Source of the DNA: JACPLA01 sp035291905
GTDB taxonomy: Bacteria; Bacteroidota; Ignavibacteria; UBA10030
Length of the DNA: 64,000 nucleotides
Assembly (NCBI GenBank): GCA_035291905.1
Contig: DATDRF010000103.1
Span: 1-64,000, forward strand
Direction: 5' to 3'
In this document: positions 27,055 through 36,131 of the stretch, one piece after another
Layout of the letters: each line of letters starts with the position of its first letter
How positions within the stretch are numbered: position 1 is the stretch's first letter
The notes under the pieces: generated by a model
What the model was told of the DNA's origin: nothing
What the model saw: only the letters and a program-made list of their open reading frames with translations
Database searches by the model: none
Made by a program: the position numbers and the translations under genes

Positions 27055-27717
27055 ATGCAGCAGGATCTCTTTGTAAAAATCTGCGGGATTACGAATCTGG
27101 AGGATGCCCAGTTTGCGGTGCGTTGCAAGGCTGATGCGCTCGGGTTTATCTTCTACAAGCCGAGCGATCGCTACATCGCTCCGGCAAAGGCACGCGACAT
27201 CGTCGACAACGTCCCCGATTTCGTTTCAAAGGTTGGAGTCTTTGTTGATGCTGAACCGGCTTACATCCATGAGGTGATGAAGACCGTGAACCTGAGCGCA
27301 GTGCAATTGTACGGGAACGAAGGGGCCGATGATCTTGTGGGCTATGAAACGAGCGTGATCAAAGTATTCAGGGTGAAACCTGATTTCGACGTTCAGGTGA
27401 TGCGCAGTTACGTGGTCGATGCGTTTCTTCTCGATACACACTCGGAAGCGAAGATGGGAGGAACGGGGCGGACGTTCGATTGGAACATCGCGGTGAGGGC
27501 GAAGGAGTTTGGAAAGATTATTCTTTCGGGCGGATTGACGCCGGATAATATCGAAGCTGCGGTCCGGTTGGTGCAGCCTTATGGGGTTGATGTAAGCAGC
27601 GGTGTCGAACGGGAGACCGGGAAAAAAGATCCGTGGAAGGTTCGTGAATTTATTGCCAGGGCAAAGGGAGTTCCGTTGCAGTACAGCGAGTTCAATGAGG
27701 AGGAGGGTGGTGAATAG
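27055..27717 (+). CDS. trpF: Phosphoribosylanthranilate isomerase
   Basis: 220 residues. [15 protein letters not shown] holds the catalytic cysteine, and the C-terminal [16 protein letters not shown] is the phosphate-binding signature; [17 protein letters not shown] is also typical. It isomerises PRA to CdRP, the step before TrpC. The last 8 bp overlap trpB if that gene starts at the GTG at 27710. Confidence 0.95.
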   Translation: MQQDLFVKICGITNLEDAQFAVRCKADALGFIFYKPSDRYIAPAKARDIVDNVPDFVSKVGVFVDAEPAYIHEVMKTVNLSAVQLYGNEGADDLVGYETSVIKVFRVKPDFDVQVMRSYVVDAFLLDTHSEAKMGGTGRTFDWNIAVRAKEFGKIILSGGLTPDNIEAAVRLVQPYGVDVSSGVERETGKKDPWKVREFIARAKGVPLQYSEFNEEEGGE

Positions 27718-28906
27718 TCCGGTGCTTCCAGATAGCAAAGGCCACTTTGGTGCTTACGGCGGTCGGTTTGTGCCCGAGACCCTCTTGCATGCCGCGGAGG
27801 AACTCACCCGGCTGTATGAAAAGCTGAGGGAGGAAGAAGAGTTCCAGAGTGAAGTCAAATACTATCTCAAAAACTACGTGGGCCGTCCTACGCCGTTGTA
27901 TCTTGCGAAAAGACTTTCGGATCGGCTTGGCGGGGCACGGATCTACCTCAAGCGGGAGGATCTCTGCCATACGGGTGCGCATAAGATCAATAACACAATA
28001 GGCCAGATGTTGGTTGCCCGTCGAAGCGGGAAAAAAAGGATCATTGCAGAAACGGGGGCCGGTCAGCACGGAGTAGCCACCGCGACGGTCTGCGCCTTGT
28101 TCGACCTCTCATGCGTGGTTTATATGGGCGTCGAGGATATGAGACGTCAATCGGTAAATGTCGATCGAATGAAGCTCCTGGGAGCCGAAGTTGTTCCCGT
28201 TTCCTCTGGGAACGGCACGCTGAAAGACGCGACCAGTGAAGCGATTCGCGACTGGGTGGCCAATGTTGAAACGACGTTCTATGTGATCGGGTCTGCCGTT
28301 GGAATGCATCCCTATCCAATGATGGTGAGAGACTTTCAGAGCGTGATTGGAAACGAGACCAGGGAACAAATCCTCGAGGCAGAGGGGAGGCTTCCGGATG
28401 CTATCATCGCTTGTGTGGGTGGGGGAAGCAATGCAATAGGGATGTTTCATCCGTTTCTTCGGGAACCCGGGGTTAAGCTGATAGGAGTGGAAGCGGCCGG
28501 GCTGGGGCTGGATTCGGGAAAGCATGCGGCCTCACTCGCAAAAGGTGTCCCCGGGGTTCTGCATGGCGCCATGCAGTATCTGCTTCAGAATGAAAACGGG
28601 CAAATCCGGGTTCCGCATTCCATTTCAGCCGGGCTCGATTATCCCGGCGTAGGGCCTGAACATTCGTACCTCAAAGATCAAAAGCTTGCCGAGTACGTTT
28701 CGGTGACGGATGAGGAGGCCCTTGAGGCATTTGCCTTTCTCTCTCAAGCGGAAGGGATCATTCCCGCGCTCGAGTCTGCACATGCGCTTGCCTACGCAGC
28801 CAAGCTCGCGCCTGCGATGAGGAGCAACGACATCGTCATCATCAATCTTTCCGGAAGAGGGGATAAAGACTTGATGACATTCTTCAACGCGCGTGGAGCC
28901 ACATAG
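27710..28906 (+). CDS. trpB: Tryptophan synthase beta chain
   Basis: 398 residues from the GTG at 27710. I chose this because AGGAGG lies 7 bp upstream and the length fits the about 397-residue family; an ATG at 27695 and further upstream codons are alternatives. The PLP lysine is Lys92 in [18 protein letters not shown] binds the phosphate, and [14 protein letters not shown] is conserved. It condenses indole and serine. The alpha subunit gene trpA does not follow: the next gene, 171 bp away, is a flippase. The subunit must be encoded elsewhere or be absent. Confidence 0.96.
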   Translation: MNSPVLPDSKGHFGAYGGRFVPETLLHAAEELTRLYEKLREEEEFQSEVKYYLKNYVGRPTPLYLAKRLSDRLGGARIYLKREDLCHTGAHKINNTIGQMLVARRSGKKRIIAETGAGQHGVATATVCALFDLSCVVYMGVEDMRRQSVNVDRMKLLGAEVVPVSSGNGTLKDATSEAIRDWVANVETTFYVIGSAVGMHPYPMMVRDFQSVIGNETREQILEAEGRLPDAIIACVGGGSNAIGMFHPFLREPGVKLIGVEAAGLGLDSGKHAASLAKGVPGVLHGAMQYLLQNENGQIRVPHSISAGLDYPGVGPEHSYLKDQKLAEYVSVTDEEALEAFAFLSQAEGIIPALESAHALAYAAKLAPAMRSNDIVIINLSGRGDKDLMTFFNARGAT

Positions 28907-29077
28907 TCCGCCACAATCGCAGCCTGCCGGCATAACCAACGACGATTTGTAGAGACGGAGAAAAGCAGGTATCTTTCTTCAGCGCAAAAGAAGCGGTGGC
29001 AGTGCAACTTTGTCTCTGTGACCGCGAAGAAATATTGTGTCCGGCGGGAAATTCACCGTGGTTAAGAACGGATAAGG

Positions 29078-30670
29078 ATGGAAGAATCCCTTACAAGGAA
29101 GGTTGCCCGAAATACCGGATTCAGCGCCGCCGGGTATTTCGTTTCTGTTGCAGCGCTCTTCTTTCTTACGCCGTATGTCATCGGAAAATTGGGCGCTGAG
29201 TCTTACGGCATTTGGGTTCTCGTCACGATCCTCGCGGGCTATTGGGGACTGTCCGACTTTGGAATAGGCCTTTCATTTCAAAAGTTTGTTGCAGAATATC
29301 ACACTCTCCGGGATGTAGAGTCGATCAACAAGGTCGTCAACAGCGGATTGGCTTTTTATTGCCTCCTGGGGATCGCTGTTCTCCTCATCGCTCTTCCGCT
29401 TATCGATCCTCTCTTGCATCTTGTTCAGATTCCTGTCTTGTCATTAGACGAGGCCCGGATCGTTTCCTTTATTGCGGTGGTGAACCTCGCGATTGCCAAC
29501 CCCTTATCGGTTTTCTCCGCAGCGCTTATGGGAATGCAGCATATCGATCTGACGCGAAAGATCGAAATGGGAGTCGTCGTCATTCGTGTTCTGCTCTACG
29601 TCTTTGTCCTCATTCAAGGATGGGGGATCATGGGGCTGATTCTCTCCGAAACTGCTCTGGTGTTACTGAACGCCGCGTTAAACTACTCGTTCCTGGGCCG
29701 TCGGTTCCCGGAATTACATCTGCAGCCATGGAAACTGGACATACCTGTTTTCCGGAAACTCTTCTCGTACGGAAGTAAACTGCAGGTATCACGCCTGGCG
29801 GAAATGGTGGCGTTTCAATTCGACCGCATAATTGTTTCCAACTTCATTGGACTCCAGTTTGTTGTCCAGGCGGACGTTGGCGGAAAACTGTTGAGTCGAA
29901 TGAGAGCACTACCGTTGAACATGTTATCCACACTCCTCCCGGCCGTATCACAACTTGACGCGCTGAACCAAACGCAGAGAATCCATCTCGCGTTTGAACG
30001 GTCGACGAAGTACCTCGCGTGCTTCGCCGTGCCGATGTTCCTGTTTGTTGCTTCGTTTGCACATCTCATTATTTGGGTGTGGCTTGGCGATTCGTTCGTC
30101 ATGGCAGCATACTCACTGCAAATCCTAACCCTCGGCTATTTGTTGAACGTTCTCACCGGAACGGTGTCATTCGTGTTGCAGGGGATGGGCGATGCTACTA
30201 CACAAATGAAAGTGACCCTGGCTCAAACAATCATGAATATCGTGTTCAGCATCGGATTTGTCATGGCCTTTGGATATTATGGTGTAATGATTGGTACGTC
30301 TCTCTCGTTGACTATCAGCTCAATCTATTTTGGCATTGCATTTAATAAAAGGATCGAAGGCTCGTTTCGACGAATTCTTGCCATTCTGGTGCAACCACTC
30401 ATCGCGTCGGGGGCAGGCATCCTCCTTGCCATGGTTCCATGGGCCGTCGGCGGATTCTACCCTCACGAACGAATCGCTGATGCGGGGCTCCTCGTCATGT
30501 GCGGGATCCTCTTCTTCCCCGTATATTTCGTGGTTCTTCGAATGGGTAAATACTTCGATGCGTGGGACTCAGAATTTCTCCTTCGCATATCGCCCCGGCT
30601 CGCCTTGGTGAGCAGACTCATTGTCTCGCAGCGCCCGGCGCCGTCTGGCCACCACATCACTCCGCCGTGA
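29078..30670 (+). CDS. Wzx-type polysaccharide flippase (MOP superfamily)
   Basis: 530 residues with about 12-14 hydrophobic helices (for example SVAALFFLTPYVIGKLG, GIAVLLIALPLIDPLL, ILAILVQPLIASGAGILLAM) and the N-terminal Wzx-like start (ARNTGFSAAGYFVSV). It is expected to flip lipid-linked oligosaccharides across the inner membrane. It is the first gene of a run of sugar-transfer genes, after a 171-bp gap in which I see no firm promoter, terminator or ORF. Confidence 0.87.
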   Translation: MEESLTRKVARNTGFSAAGYFVSVAALFFLTPYVIGKLGAESYGIWVLVTILAGYWGLSDFGIGLSFQKFVAEYHTLRDVESINKVVNSGLAFYCLLGIAVLLIALPLIDPLLHLVQIPVLSLDEARIVSFIAVVNLAIANPLSVFSAALMGMQHIDLTRKIEMGVVVIRVLLYVFVLIQGWGIMGLILSETALVLLNAALNYSFLGRRFPELHLQPWKLDIPVFRKLFSYGSKLQVSRLAEMVAFQFDRIIVSNFIGLQFVVQADVGGKLLSRMRALPLNMLSTLLPAVSQLDALNQTQRIHLAFERSTKYLACFAVPMFLFVASFAHLIIWVWLGDSFVMAAYSLQILTLGYLLNVLTGTVSFVLQGMGDATTQMKVTLAQTIMNIVFSIGFVMAFGYYGVMIGTSLSLTISSIYFGIAFNKRIEGSFRRILAILVQPLIASGAGILLAMVPWAVGGFYPHERIADAGLLVMCGILFFPVYFVVLRMGKYFDAWDSEFLLRISPRLALVSRLIVSQRPAPSGHHITPP

Positions 30671-30684
30671 ATTGAAGAAAGACT

Positions 30685-31656
30685 ATGGCTGAAACGTCTG
30701 TCATTATCGTAAACCTCAATGGGAGAGAGCATCTGGAGGCTTGTCTTAATTCTCTTTTCAGACAGACGTATTCCGATTGTGACGTTGTTCTCGTGGACAA
30801 CGGATCGACTGATGGATCGATTGAATTCGTGAAAACCCGATTTCCGAAAGTGAATGTGCTTCAACTTGGGAGGAACACGGGCTTTGCTTATGCAACAAAT
30901 AGGGGTATTGAACAAACCGCGTCCTCTTTCGTCGCATTACTGAACAATGACATCGAAGTTGACCAAAGGTGGCTTGAGAGGCTGGTCAGCACACTCAAAG
31001 GTTCCCCCGAGGCGGGCGCCGTTGCCTGCAAGATGTTGAACTTCTCCAACCGATCTGTCATCGATGCAGCGGGAGATGCCCTGACAAGGGCGGCGATGGC
31101 AGAAGCGAGGGGGCATGGCCATCCGGATCGGGGGCAGTATGATCAGGCAGACTACATTTTTGGACCGTGCGCGGGCGCCGCAGTGTACAAGAGAGAGGTG
31201 TTTGACCAGATTGGCCTGTTTGATGAGAGCTTCTTTGCCTTTTATGAGGACATCGACCTGGATTTTCGCATGCAGTCTTCGGGGTGGAAGGTGCTCTACG
31301 AGCCCTCCGCCCTTTGTTATCACAAACGCGGAGCTACAGTTCGCAAGATGCAGAGAATGGCGGTGATGCTTCATGTTCGCAACAATATTTTCTATGTTGT
31401 CAAGAATATCCCCGGAAGGACGATTGTTCGCCGTTTTCCTGCAATTCTTGCTTCGAGGCTGAAGGTCTGGTTGGCCTACGTCCGCAACGGCAACGTAACA
31501 GGGGTTCTACGGGGAATAGCTGAAGCGGTTCTGAAGATGCCTGAAATGTTGTCGAAGCGAAAAGCTTTGAAGGCCCGGAGAAAAGTCTCTGTCGTGTACA
31601 TAGAGTCCCTGATGAATTTTGTTCCGCATCGAACGCCGCCGACCGATGGGCTCTGA
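30685..31656 (+). CDS. Family 2 glycosyltransferase (rhamnosyltransferase-like)
   Basis: 323 residues. It has a GT-A fold with VIIVNLNGREHLEACLNSL at the N-terminus, VDNGSTDGS, the metal-binding LNNDIEV, and GLFDESFFAFYEDIDLDFR typical of the WcaA/RfbN-like subgroup. A membrane-associating C-terminus is possible. Donor and acceptor sugars are not predictable. It starts 14 bp after the flippase. Confidence 0.9.
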   Translation: MAETSVIIVNLNGREHLEACLNSLFRQTYSDCDVVLVDNGSTDGSIEFVKTRFPKVNVLQLGRNTGFAYATNRGIEQTASSFVALLNNDIEVDQRWLERLVSTLKGSPEAGAVACKMLNFSNRSVIDAAGDALTRAAMAEARGHGHPDRGQYDQADYIFGPCAGAAVYKREVFDQIGLFDESFFAFYEDIDLDFRMQSSGWKVLYEPSALCYHKRGATVRKMQRMAVMLHVRNNIFYVVKNIPGRTIVRRFPAILASRLKVWLAYVRNGNVTGVLRGIAEAVLKMPEMLSKRKALKARRKVSVVYIESLMNFVPHRTPPTDGL

Positions 31657-31677
31657 TTCCACCGAGGAGTGCTGTCT

Positions 31678-32499
31678 ATGGTTTCGATTCTGAAAAAGGC
31701 ATTGAAGCGTCGTCTCAACGAGCGCCAATGGGAGGCTCTCCGGAATACCTTCGTCAGGGCCTGGTCGCGGCTCCGAAGCGGAGATCTCGCAACGCTGGCT
31801 ACCATGCACAGGACGGATAAGTGGAACTTACATTGGTACGCGCAGCATTATGAAAGACATTTCGGACACTTTCGGAAAAAGAGACTGAAGGTTCTCGAGA
31901 TCGGCGTCGGGGGATATGCGGACCCGCATGCTGGAGGCAGCTCATTGCGAATGTGGAAGTACTACTTTCCGAAGAGTATGATCTATTCAATTGACATCTA
32001 TGACAAATCGGCTCTGCAGGAGAAAAGAATTGCGATCTTCCGGGGGAGTCAATCCGACGAAGCGTTCCTTCAGAATCTAGGCAGAGACATCGGGTCGCTG
32101 GATATCATTATCGATGATGGCAGCCATGTCAATAGAGATGTAATTCGGACTTTTGAAATTCTCTTTCCGACTATGAAGCCCGGTGGCATCTATGTTGTGG
32201 AGGACACGCAGACATCGTACTGGGAACCCTTCGGCGGTGACAGTGTCGACTTTGCCAATCCTCGCACGATAATGAACTATTTCAAGAGACTGACCGATAG
32301 TCTCAATTATCAGGAATTCGACAAGCCCGGGTATGAGCCGACATACTTTGACAAGAACATCGTGTCAATCCATTTTTATCACAATCTTGTGTTCGTCTAC
32401 AAGGGTAAGAATAACGAGGGGAGCAATGCTGTTGTCAATAATGTCCTTCAGCGGTCAACACTTGACCTCTCAGGAGTAGAGCCTGCAAGTCCGAGATGA
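31678..32499 (+). CDS. Class I SAM-dependent methyltransferase (macrocin O-methyltransferase-like)
   Basis: 273 residues. The ATG at 31678 has GAGGAG 8 bp upstream; a GTG at 31669 overlaps that site. The SAM motif LEIGVGG is at about residue 74, followed by YSIDIYD, the acidic DIIIDDGSHVN and PGGIYVVEDTQTSYW, a pattern shared with the sugar O-methyltransferases of macrolide and cell-surface glycan pathways. It probably methylates a sugar of the polymer made by the flanking glycosyltransferases; this is inferred from position. Confidence 0.82.
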   Translation: MVSILKKALKRRLNERQWEALRNTFVRAWSRLRSGDLATLATMHRTDKWNLHWYAQHYERHFGHFRKKRLKVLEIGVGGYADPHAGGSSLRMWKYYFPKSMIYSIDIYDKSALQEKRIAIFRGSQSDEAFLQNLGRDIGSLDIIIDDGSHVNRDVIRTFEILFPTMKPGGIYVVEDTQTSYWEPFGGDSVDFANPRTIMNYFKRLTDSLNYQEFDKPGYEPTYFDKNIVSIHFYHNLVFVYKGKNNEGSNAVVNNVLQRSTLDLSGVEPASPR

Positions 32500-32503
32500 A
32501 CAA

Positions 32504-33472
32504 ATGACTGGGATAAACGCTCAATCGGGATACGCGACTGATCTTTCTATTATCATTGTCAACCATGATACGCGTGAACTGCTGAGCGATTGTCTGCATT
32601 CGCTGAAGATGGAACGCGAATCACGTCCCCTCCAGGTGATTGTTGTCGACAACGGCTCGCATGACGGCAGCCCGGAAATGGTGGAGCATGATTTTCCACA
32701 TGTGCGCCTCATACGCAATGAAACCAACGAAGGATTTGCCAAACCGAATAACCAGGGCCTCGCCCTTGCCGAAGGCCGCTACTGCCTGCTCCTTAACAGC
32801 GACACGATCGTCAGGCCCCATGCATTGAGAACTCTGGTGAACTTCATCGACAATCATCCGGATGTCGGCGCCTGCGGTCCCCGATTGGTGAATCCTGACG
32901 GGACGCTGCAGCGCTCGTGCAGGAGTTTTCCGTCATTGTGGAGACACTTCTGCGACATGTCCGGGCTCGAGAATCTCTTTCCAAACAGTGTGTTCGGGAA
33001 TTTTGAGAAGCGGTTTGATCATGACCGCGATGCCGAGGTCGATCAACCGATGGGTGCAGCCCTTCTTGTGAGATCGGATGTCATCCGGCAGGTTGGTTAT
33101 CTCGACGAGCAATTCAAGATCTACTACAACGAAGTGGACTGGTGCAAAAGGATCAAGGATTCAGGGTGGAAGATCTCTTTCGTTCGGGATGCTGAGATCG
33201 TTCACTATGGCGGAAAGACGACTGAGATCACCAATCGGTCGATGGAACAATTCGATGAAATGACAAGAAATACTCTGCGATATTATGAAAAGCACTCGGG
33301 TTTCGCCGGAGCTGCGGGCTACAGGATGCTCCTCGTCGCGGGATTCAGCGTTCGGGTAGCGCTGTGGACAATAGTCTCGATGCTGAGACCGAGTCCATCC
33401 GTAAGCTCGCGGCTCATGTTCGCAAGGAAATTCCTTTCGATCGGATTCCGTGGATCGCCGGCGCCCCGATGA
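32504..33472 (+). CDS. Family 2 glycosyltransferase
   Basis: 322 residues. Motifs are DLSIIIVNHDTRELL, VDNGSHDGS, LLLNSDTIVRPHAL (metal site) and LDEQFKIYYNEVDWCKRI. Compared with the other GT2 genes here it has the longer C-terminus with a hydrophobic stretch (AAGYRMLLVAGFSVRVALW) that may dock it to the membrane. The gap to the methyltransferase is 4 bp, and it overlaps the next glycosyltransferase by 4 bp. Confidence 0.9.
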   Translation: MTGINAQSGYATDLSIIIVNHDTRELLSDCLHSLKMERESRPLQVIVVDNGSHDGSPEMVEHDFPHVRLIRNETNEGFAKPNNQGLALAEGRYCLLLNSDTIVRPHALRTLVNFIDNHPDVGACGPRLVNPDGTLQRSCRSFPSLWRHFCDMSGLENLFPNSVFGNFEKRFDHDRDAEVDQPMGAALLVRSDVIRQVGYLDEQFKIYYNEVDWCKRIKDSGWKISFVRDAEIVHYGGKTTEITNRSMEQFDEMTRNTLRYYEKHSGFAGAAGYRMLLVAGFSVRVALWTIVSMLRPSPSVSSRLMFARKFLSIGFRGSPAPR

Positions 33473-34347
33473 CTACTGATATGAAAGTCTCCATCATCGT
33501 TGTGAACTTTAACGGTGCCAGACACACCCTCGCATGTGTCGCATCGATTCGCGCGTTTGCTCCGTCGTGCGAACACGAAATCATTGTCGTCGACAACAAA
33601 TCATCCGATGAGGAGAGGGATGAGCTTGTCCGACATTTGCCTGACTGCACGATCCTCTTCAGTGGAACGAATCTTGGTTTCGGGGGGGCAAATAATCTTG
33701 GGGCGAAGCATGCCCAGGGAGAGTTTCTCTTCTTTCTCAACAATGATACCCTCCTTACCACCGACACCCTCTCCCGGTTGGTCGATGAACTGGACCGGAA
33801 TCACACCATAGGAATCCTGGGGCCGGCTTTGCAGAACGCTGATGGTACATTTCAGATGTCGTTCGGGCTTTTTCCTTCGCTGATCAGCGAGTGGCAAACG
33901 AAAAGACTGGGAAAGAGATTCAACCATCGAAACATCAATGTGAAAGAGGTTGTCGAGGATTGGATGCACGAATGGATCACCGGCGCGGCATTGATGATTC
34001 GCAAGGAGTGCTTCGATCGTCTTGGCGGATTCGACCCGTCATACTTCATGTACTTCGAAGATGTCGATCTCTGTTATCGGGCGTACCAGTTCGGATGCGG
34101 AATAGGATATGACGCCGATTGTTCCCTCGTTCACCTTGGGGGCATGAGTTATTCTTCGGGCGAATCCGTTGTTCAGTCAGAGTATCGCAGGAGTCAGTTG
34201 AGATTCTATGATAAGTTTCGCTTTCGGCCAGAAAGACTACTCTTGCGGGTCTATCTTTTCTTAGAAGCTTTGCTCGGTCTTTTCAGGTCGGGAAAGCAGA
34301 CGGCTGCGGCCGTCATAGGATTGGTTTTCAAATACCACGGGAAATGA
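33469..34347 (+). CDS. Family 2 glycosyltransferase
   Basis: 292 residues from the ATG at 33469 (ATGA overlap); an ATG at 33481 giving MKVSIIVVNF is also possible, and a longer frame from 33364 is not credible because it runs in the preceding gene. Motifs are VSIIVVNFNGARHT, VDNKSSDEERD, FLNNDTLL and FDPSYFMYFEDVDLCYR. It has the same subgroup features as the two other GT2 genes, consistent with successive transfers to one oligosaccharide. Confidence 0.9.
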   Translation: MTTDMKVSIIVVNFNGARHTLACVASIRAFAPSCEHEIIVVDNKSSDEERDELVRHLPDCTILFSGTNLGFGGANNLGAKHAQGEFLFFLNNDTLLTTDTLSRLVDELDRNHTIGILGPALQNADGTFQMSFGLFPSLISEWQTKRLGKRFNHRNINVKEVVEDWMHEWITGAALMIRKECFDRLGGFDPSYFMYFEDVDLCYRAYQFGCGIGYDADCSLVHLGGMSYSSGESVVQSEYRRSQLRFYDKFRFRPERLLLRVYLFLEALLGLFRSGKQTAAAVIGLVFKYHGK

Positions 34348-34356
34348 TCTCATCAC

Positions 34357-35463
34357 ATGGCGCAGATTACCATTGATGCCAGAAAATACTTCGACTTTGG
34401 CATCGGAACATATATATGCCGGTTGACAGAAGGCCTTGCCAGGCTGCGATCAAGTCATTCCTTTCGGCTGCTGGTCGCTCCTGGAGATGAAAAGAAAATC
34501 GTTCCTCCGGTGGGATGGGAGCTTGAAGTGGTCCCGTACGGCAAATATTCAGTGAGTGAATTCTTTCTTCTGGGCAAGAGGGTAAAGCCGAAGAAGGGGA
34601 AATGGATTTTCCATTCCCCTCACTATACACTCCCATTCGGACTGAAAGGCCGCTCAGTTGTGACAATCCACGATCTGATTCATGTGCGATTCCCTCAATT
34701 CTTCTCGGCTGCAAAGCGGGTGTACGCTTACGCAATGATCGGGAACGCCATCAGGGAAGCCCGATTTGTGATCACAGATTCGGAATTCACGAGGCGGGAT
34801 ATTTTGAGGCTGTTCCCTGCCCGCGCAGACAAGGTGATCGCCGTTCATCTTGGCGTCTCCAACAAATTTCGAATTCTCGCGAAGACTGAGAAAGCACACT
34901 TCAAAGCCCGGCATGGCCTCGAACGTCCGTATATCCTCTTCGTGGGAAACGCCAAGCCGCACAAGGGGATTCCAACACTTCTTCATGCATTTGCACAACT
35001 CTCAGCCTCATTCCGGGAGTTTGATTTGGTCTTTGTCGGTGGTCGACCTGATCAGGACGATTACATCCGCGCCATGTTGGAGGCAACTGGAATTGAAAAC
35101 AGAACAAAGATGTTGGGAAACATTTCCGGAGAAGATCTCGTGCGTGCATACAACTGCGCCGAAATGCTCGTCATGCCCTCGTTGTATGAAGGATTTGGAC
35201 TTCCCGCGTTGGAGGCGATGGCATGCGGACTCCCTGTGGTGGTTTCGGACGCCGGGTCGCTTCCTGAAATCGTTGGCGATGCAGCTGCGATCTGTCATGC
35301 CGGGAATCCCGACTCTCTCGCGGACTCGATGGAGTCGATCCTGCGCGACCCGCGTCTTCGAGGCGATCTGATCGAGCGCGGAAAGCGTCAGGTCCAAAAA
35401 TATTCATGGAAGGAAACTGCCGTGAAAACGCTTGATATCTACGAGAAAGTCTTGGCAGAGTGA
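34357..35463 (+). CDS. Family 4 glycosyltransferase
   Basis: 368 residues, GT-B fold. The N-terminal half binds the acceptor; the C-terminal half has [20 protein letters not shown] and the donor-binding [21 protein letters not shown] with the E-x7-E pattern, as in mannosyltransferases of the WbaZ/Mtfs group. It is the last gene of the polysaccharide run; a 77-bp gap with no clear terminator precedes nadD. No Wzy polymerase or initiating transferase is present in the window. Confidence 0.9.
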   Translation: MAQITIDARKYFDFGIGTYICRLTEGLARLRSSHSFRLLVAPGDEKKIVPPVGWELEVVPYGKYSVSEFFLLGKRVKPKKGKWIFHSPHYTLPFGLKGRSVVTIHDLIHVRFPQFFSAAKRVYAYAMIGNAIREARFVITDSEFTRRDILRLFPARADKVIAVHLGVSNKFRILAKTEKAHFKARHGLERPYILFVGNAKPHKGIPTLLHAFAQLSASFREFDLVFVGGRPDQDDYIRAMLEATGIENRTKMLGNISGEDLVRAYNCAEMLVMPSLYEGFGLPALEAMACGLPVVVSDAGSLPEIVGDAAAICHAGNPDSLADSMESILRDPRLRGDLIERGKRQVQKYSWKETAVKTLDIYEKVLAE

Positions 35464-35540
35464 GTCTTCCGGTGAGACGCTCTCCTCGAAAATGTGCAGG
35501 ATTATGATCATATTGGAACCGATAGAGTTCTTTGTGCGCA

Positions 35541-36131
35541 ATGAAAAAGAATATTGAACGCGTCGGCATATTCGGGGGAACATTCAATCCTCCTCACATG
35601 GGGCATCTCCTGATTGCAGAGCGCGCAAGGGAGACAGCAGAGCTCAAGAAGGTTATTTTTATTCCTGCGTTTCAACCGCCTCACAAGGTAGGCCGTGAGA
35701 TTATCCCGCCGAAACATCGGCTTGAGATGACCAAACTTGCCGTGAAGGGGAATCGCTGGTTCGAGGTTTCCGACATTGAAATGCGCCAGGCCGGCATATC
35801 CTACACGGTTCAGACATTGCGCGTGCTCAGAACCATGCTGCCCGGGACAGAATTGTTTCTGATTCTCGGTTCGGACAGCCTGGCGGAGTACGACAGCTGG
35901 AAAGAACCGGGTGAAATACGGGCAATGGCCGACCTTCTTGTCTACGCTCGCGGAAACGAATCGACGAACCATCTGCCGCCCGGCGTCGAATTGGTTCGTG
36001 GACCGATGGTCGGAATCTCCTCGACCGACATCCGAAGCAGAGTCTCAAGGAGTATGTCCATCCGGTATCTTGTCCCGGCTTCCGTTGAAAGCTACATCAG
36101 GAAACACCGCCTCTACCACCCACACCCATGA
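35541..36131 (+). CDS. nadD: Nicotinate-nucleotide adenylyltransferase
   Basis: 196 residues from the ATG at 35541 (a TTG at 35532 is in frame). GIFGGTFNPPHMGHLL holds the nucleotidyl-transferase HxGH motif (HMGH), and ISSTDIRSRV near the end is the second signature. It makes deamido-NAD from NaMN and ATP. Its stop overlaps the ATG of glgB, so the two are co-translated though in different pathways. Confidence 0.95.
   Translation: MKKNIERVGIFGGTFNPPHMGHLLIAERARETAELKKVIFIPAFQPPHKVGREIIPPKHRLEMTKLAVKGNRWFEVSDIEMRQAGISYTVQTLRVLRTMLPGTELFLILGSDSLAEYDSWKEPGEIRAMADLLVYARGNESTNHLPPGVELVRGPMVGISSTDIRSRVSRSMSIRYLVPASVESYIRKHRLYHPHP

Noticed and set aside
35464..35540. Terminator between the glycosyltransferase run and nadD
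   Set aside because: A GGTGAGACGCTCTCCTCG area can form a weak stem, but it has no T run.
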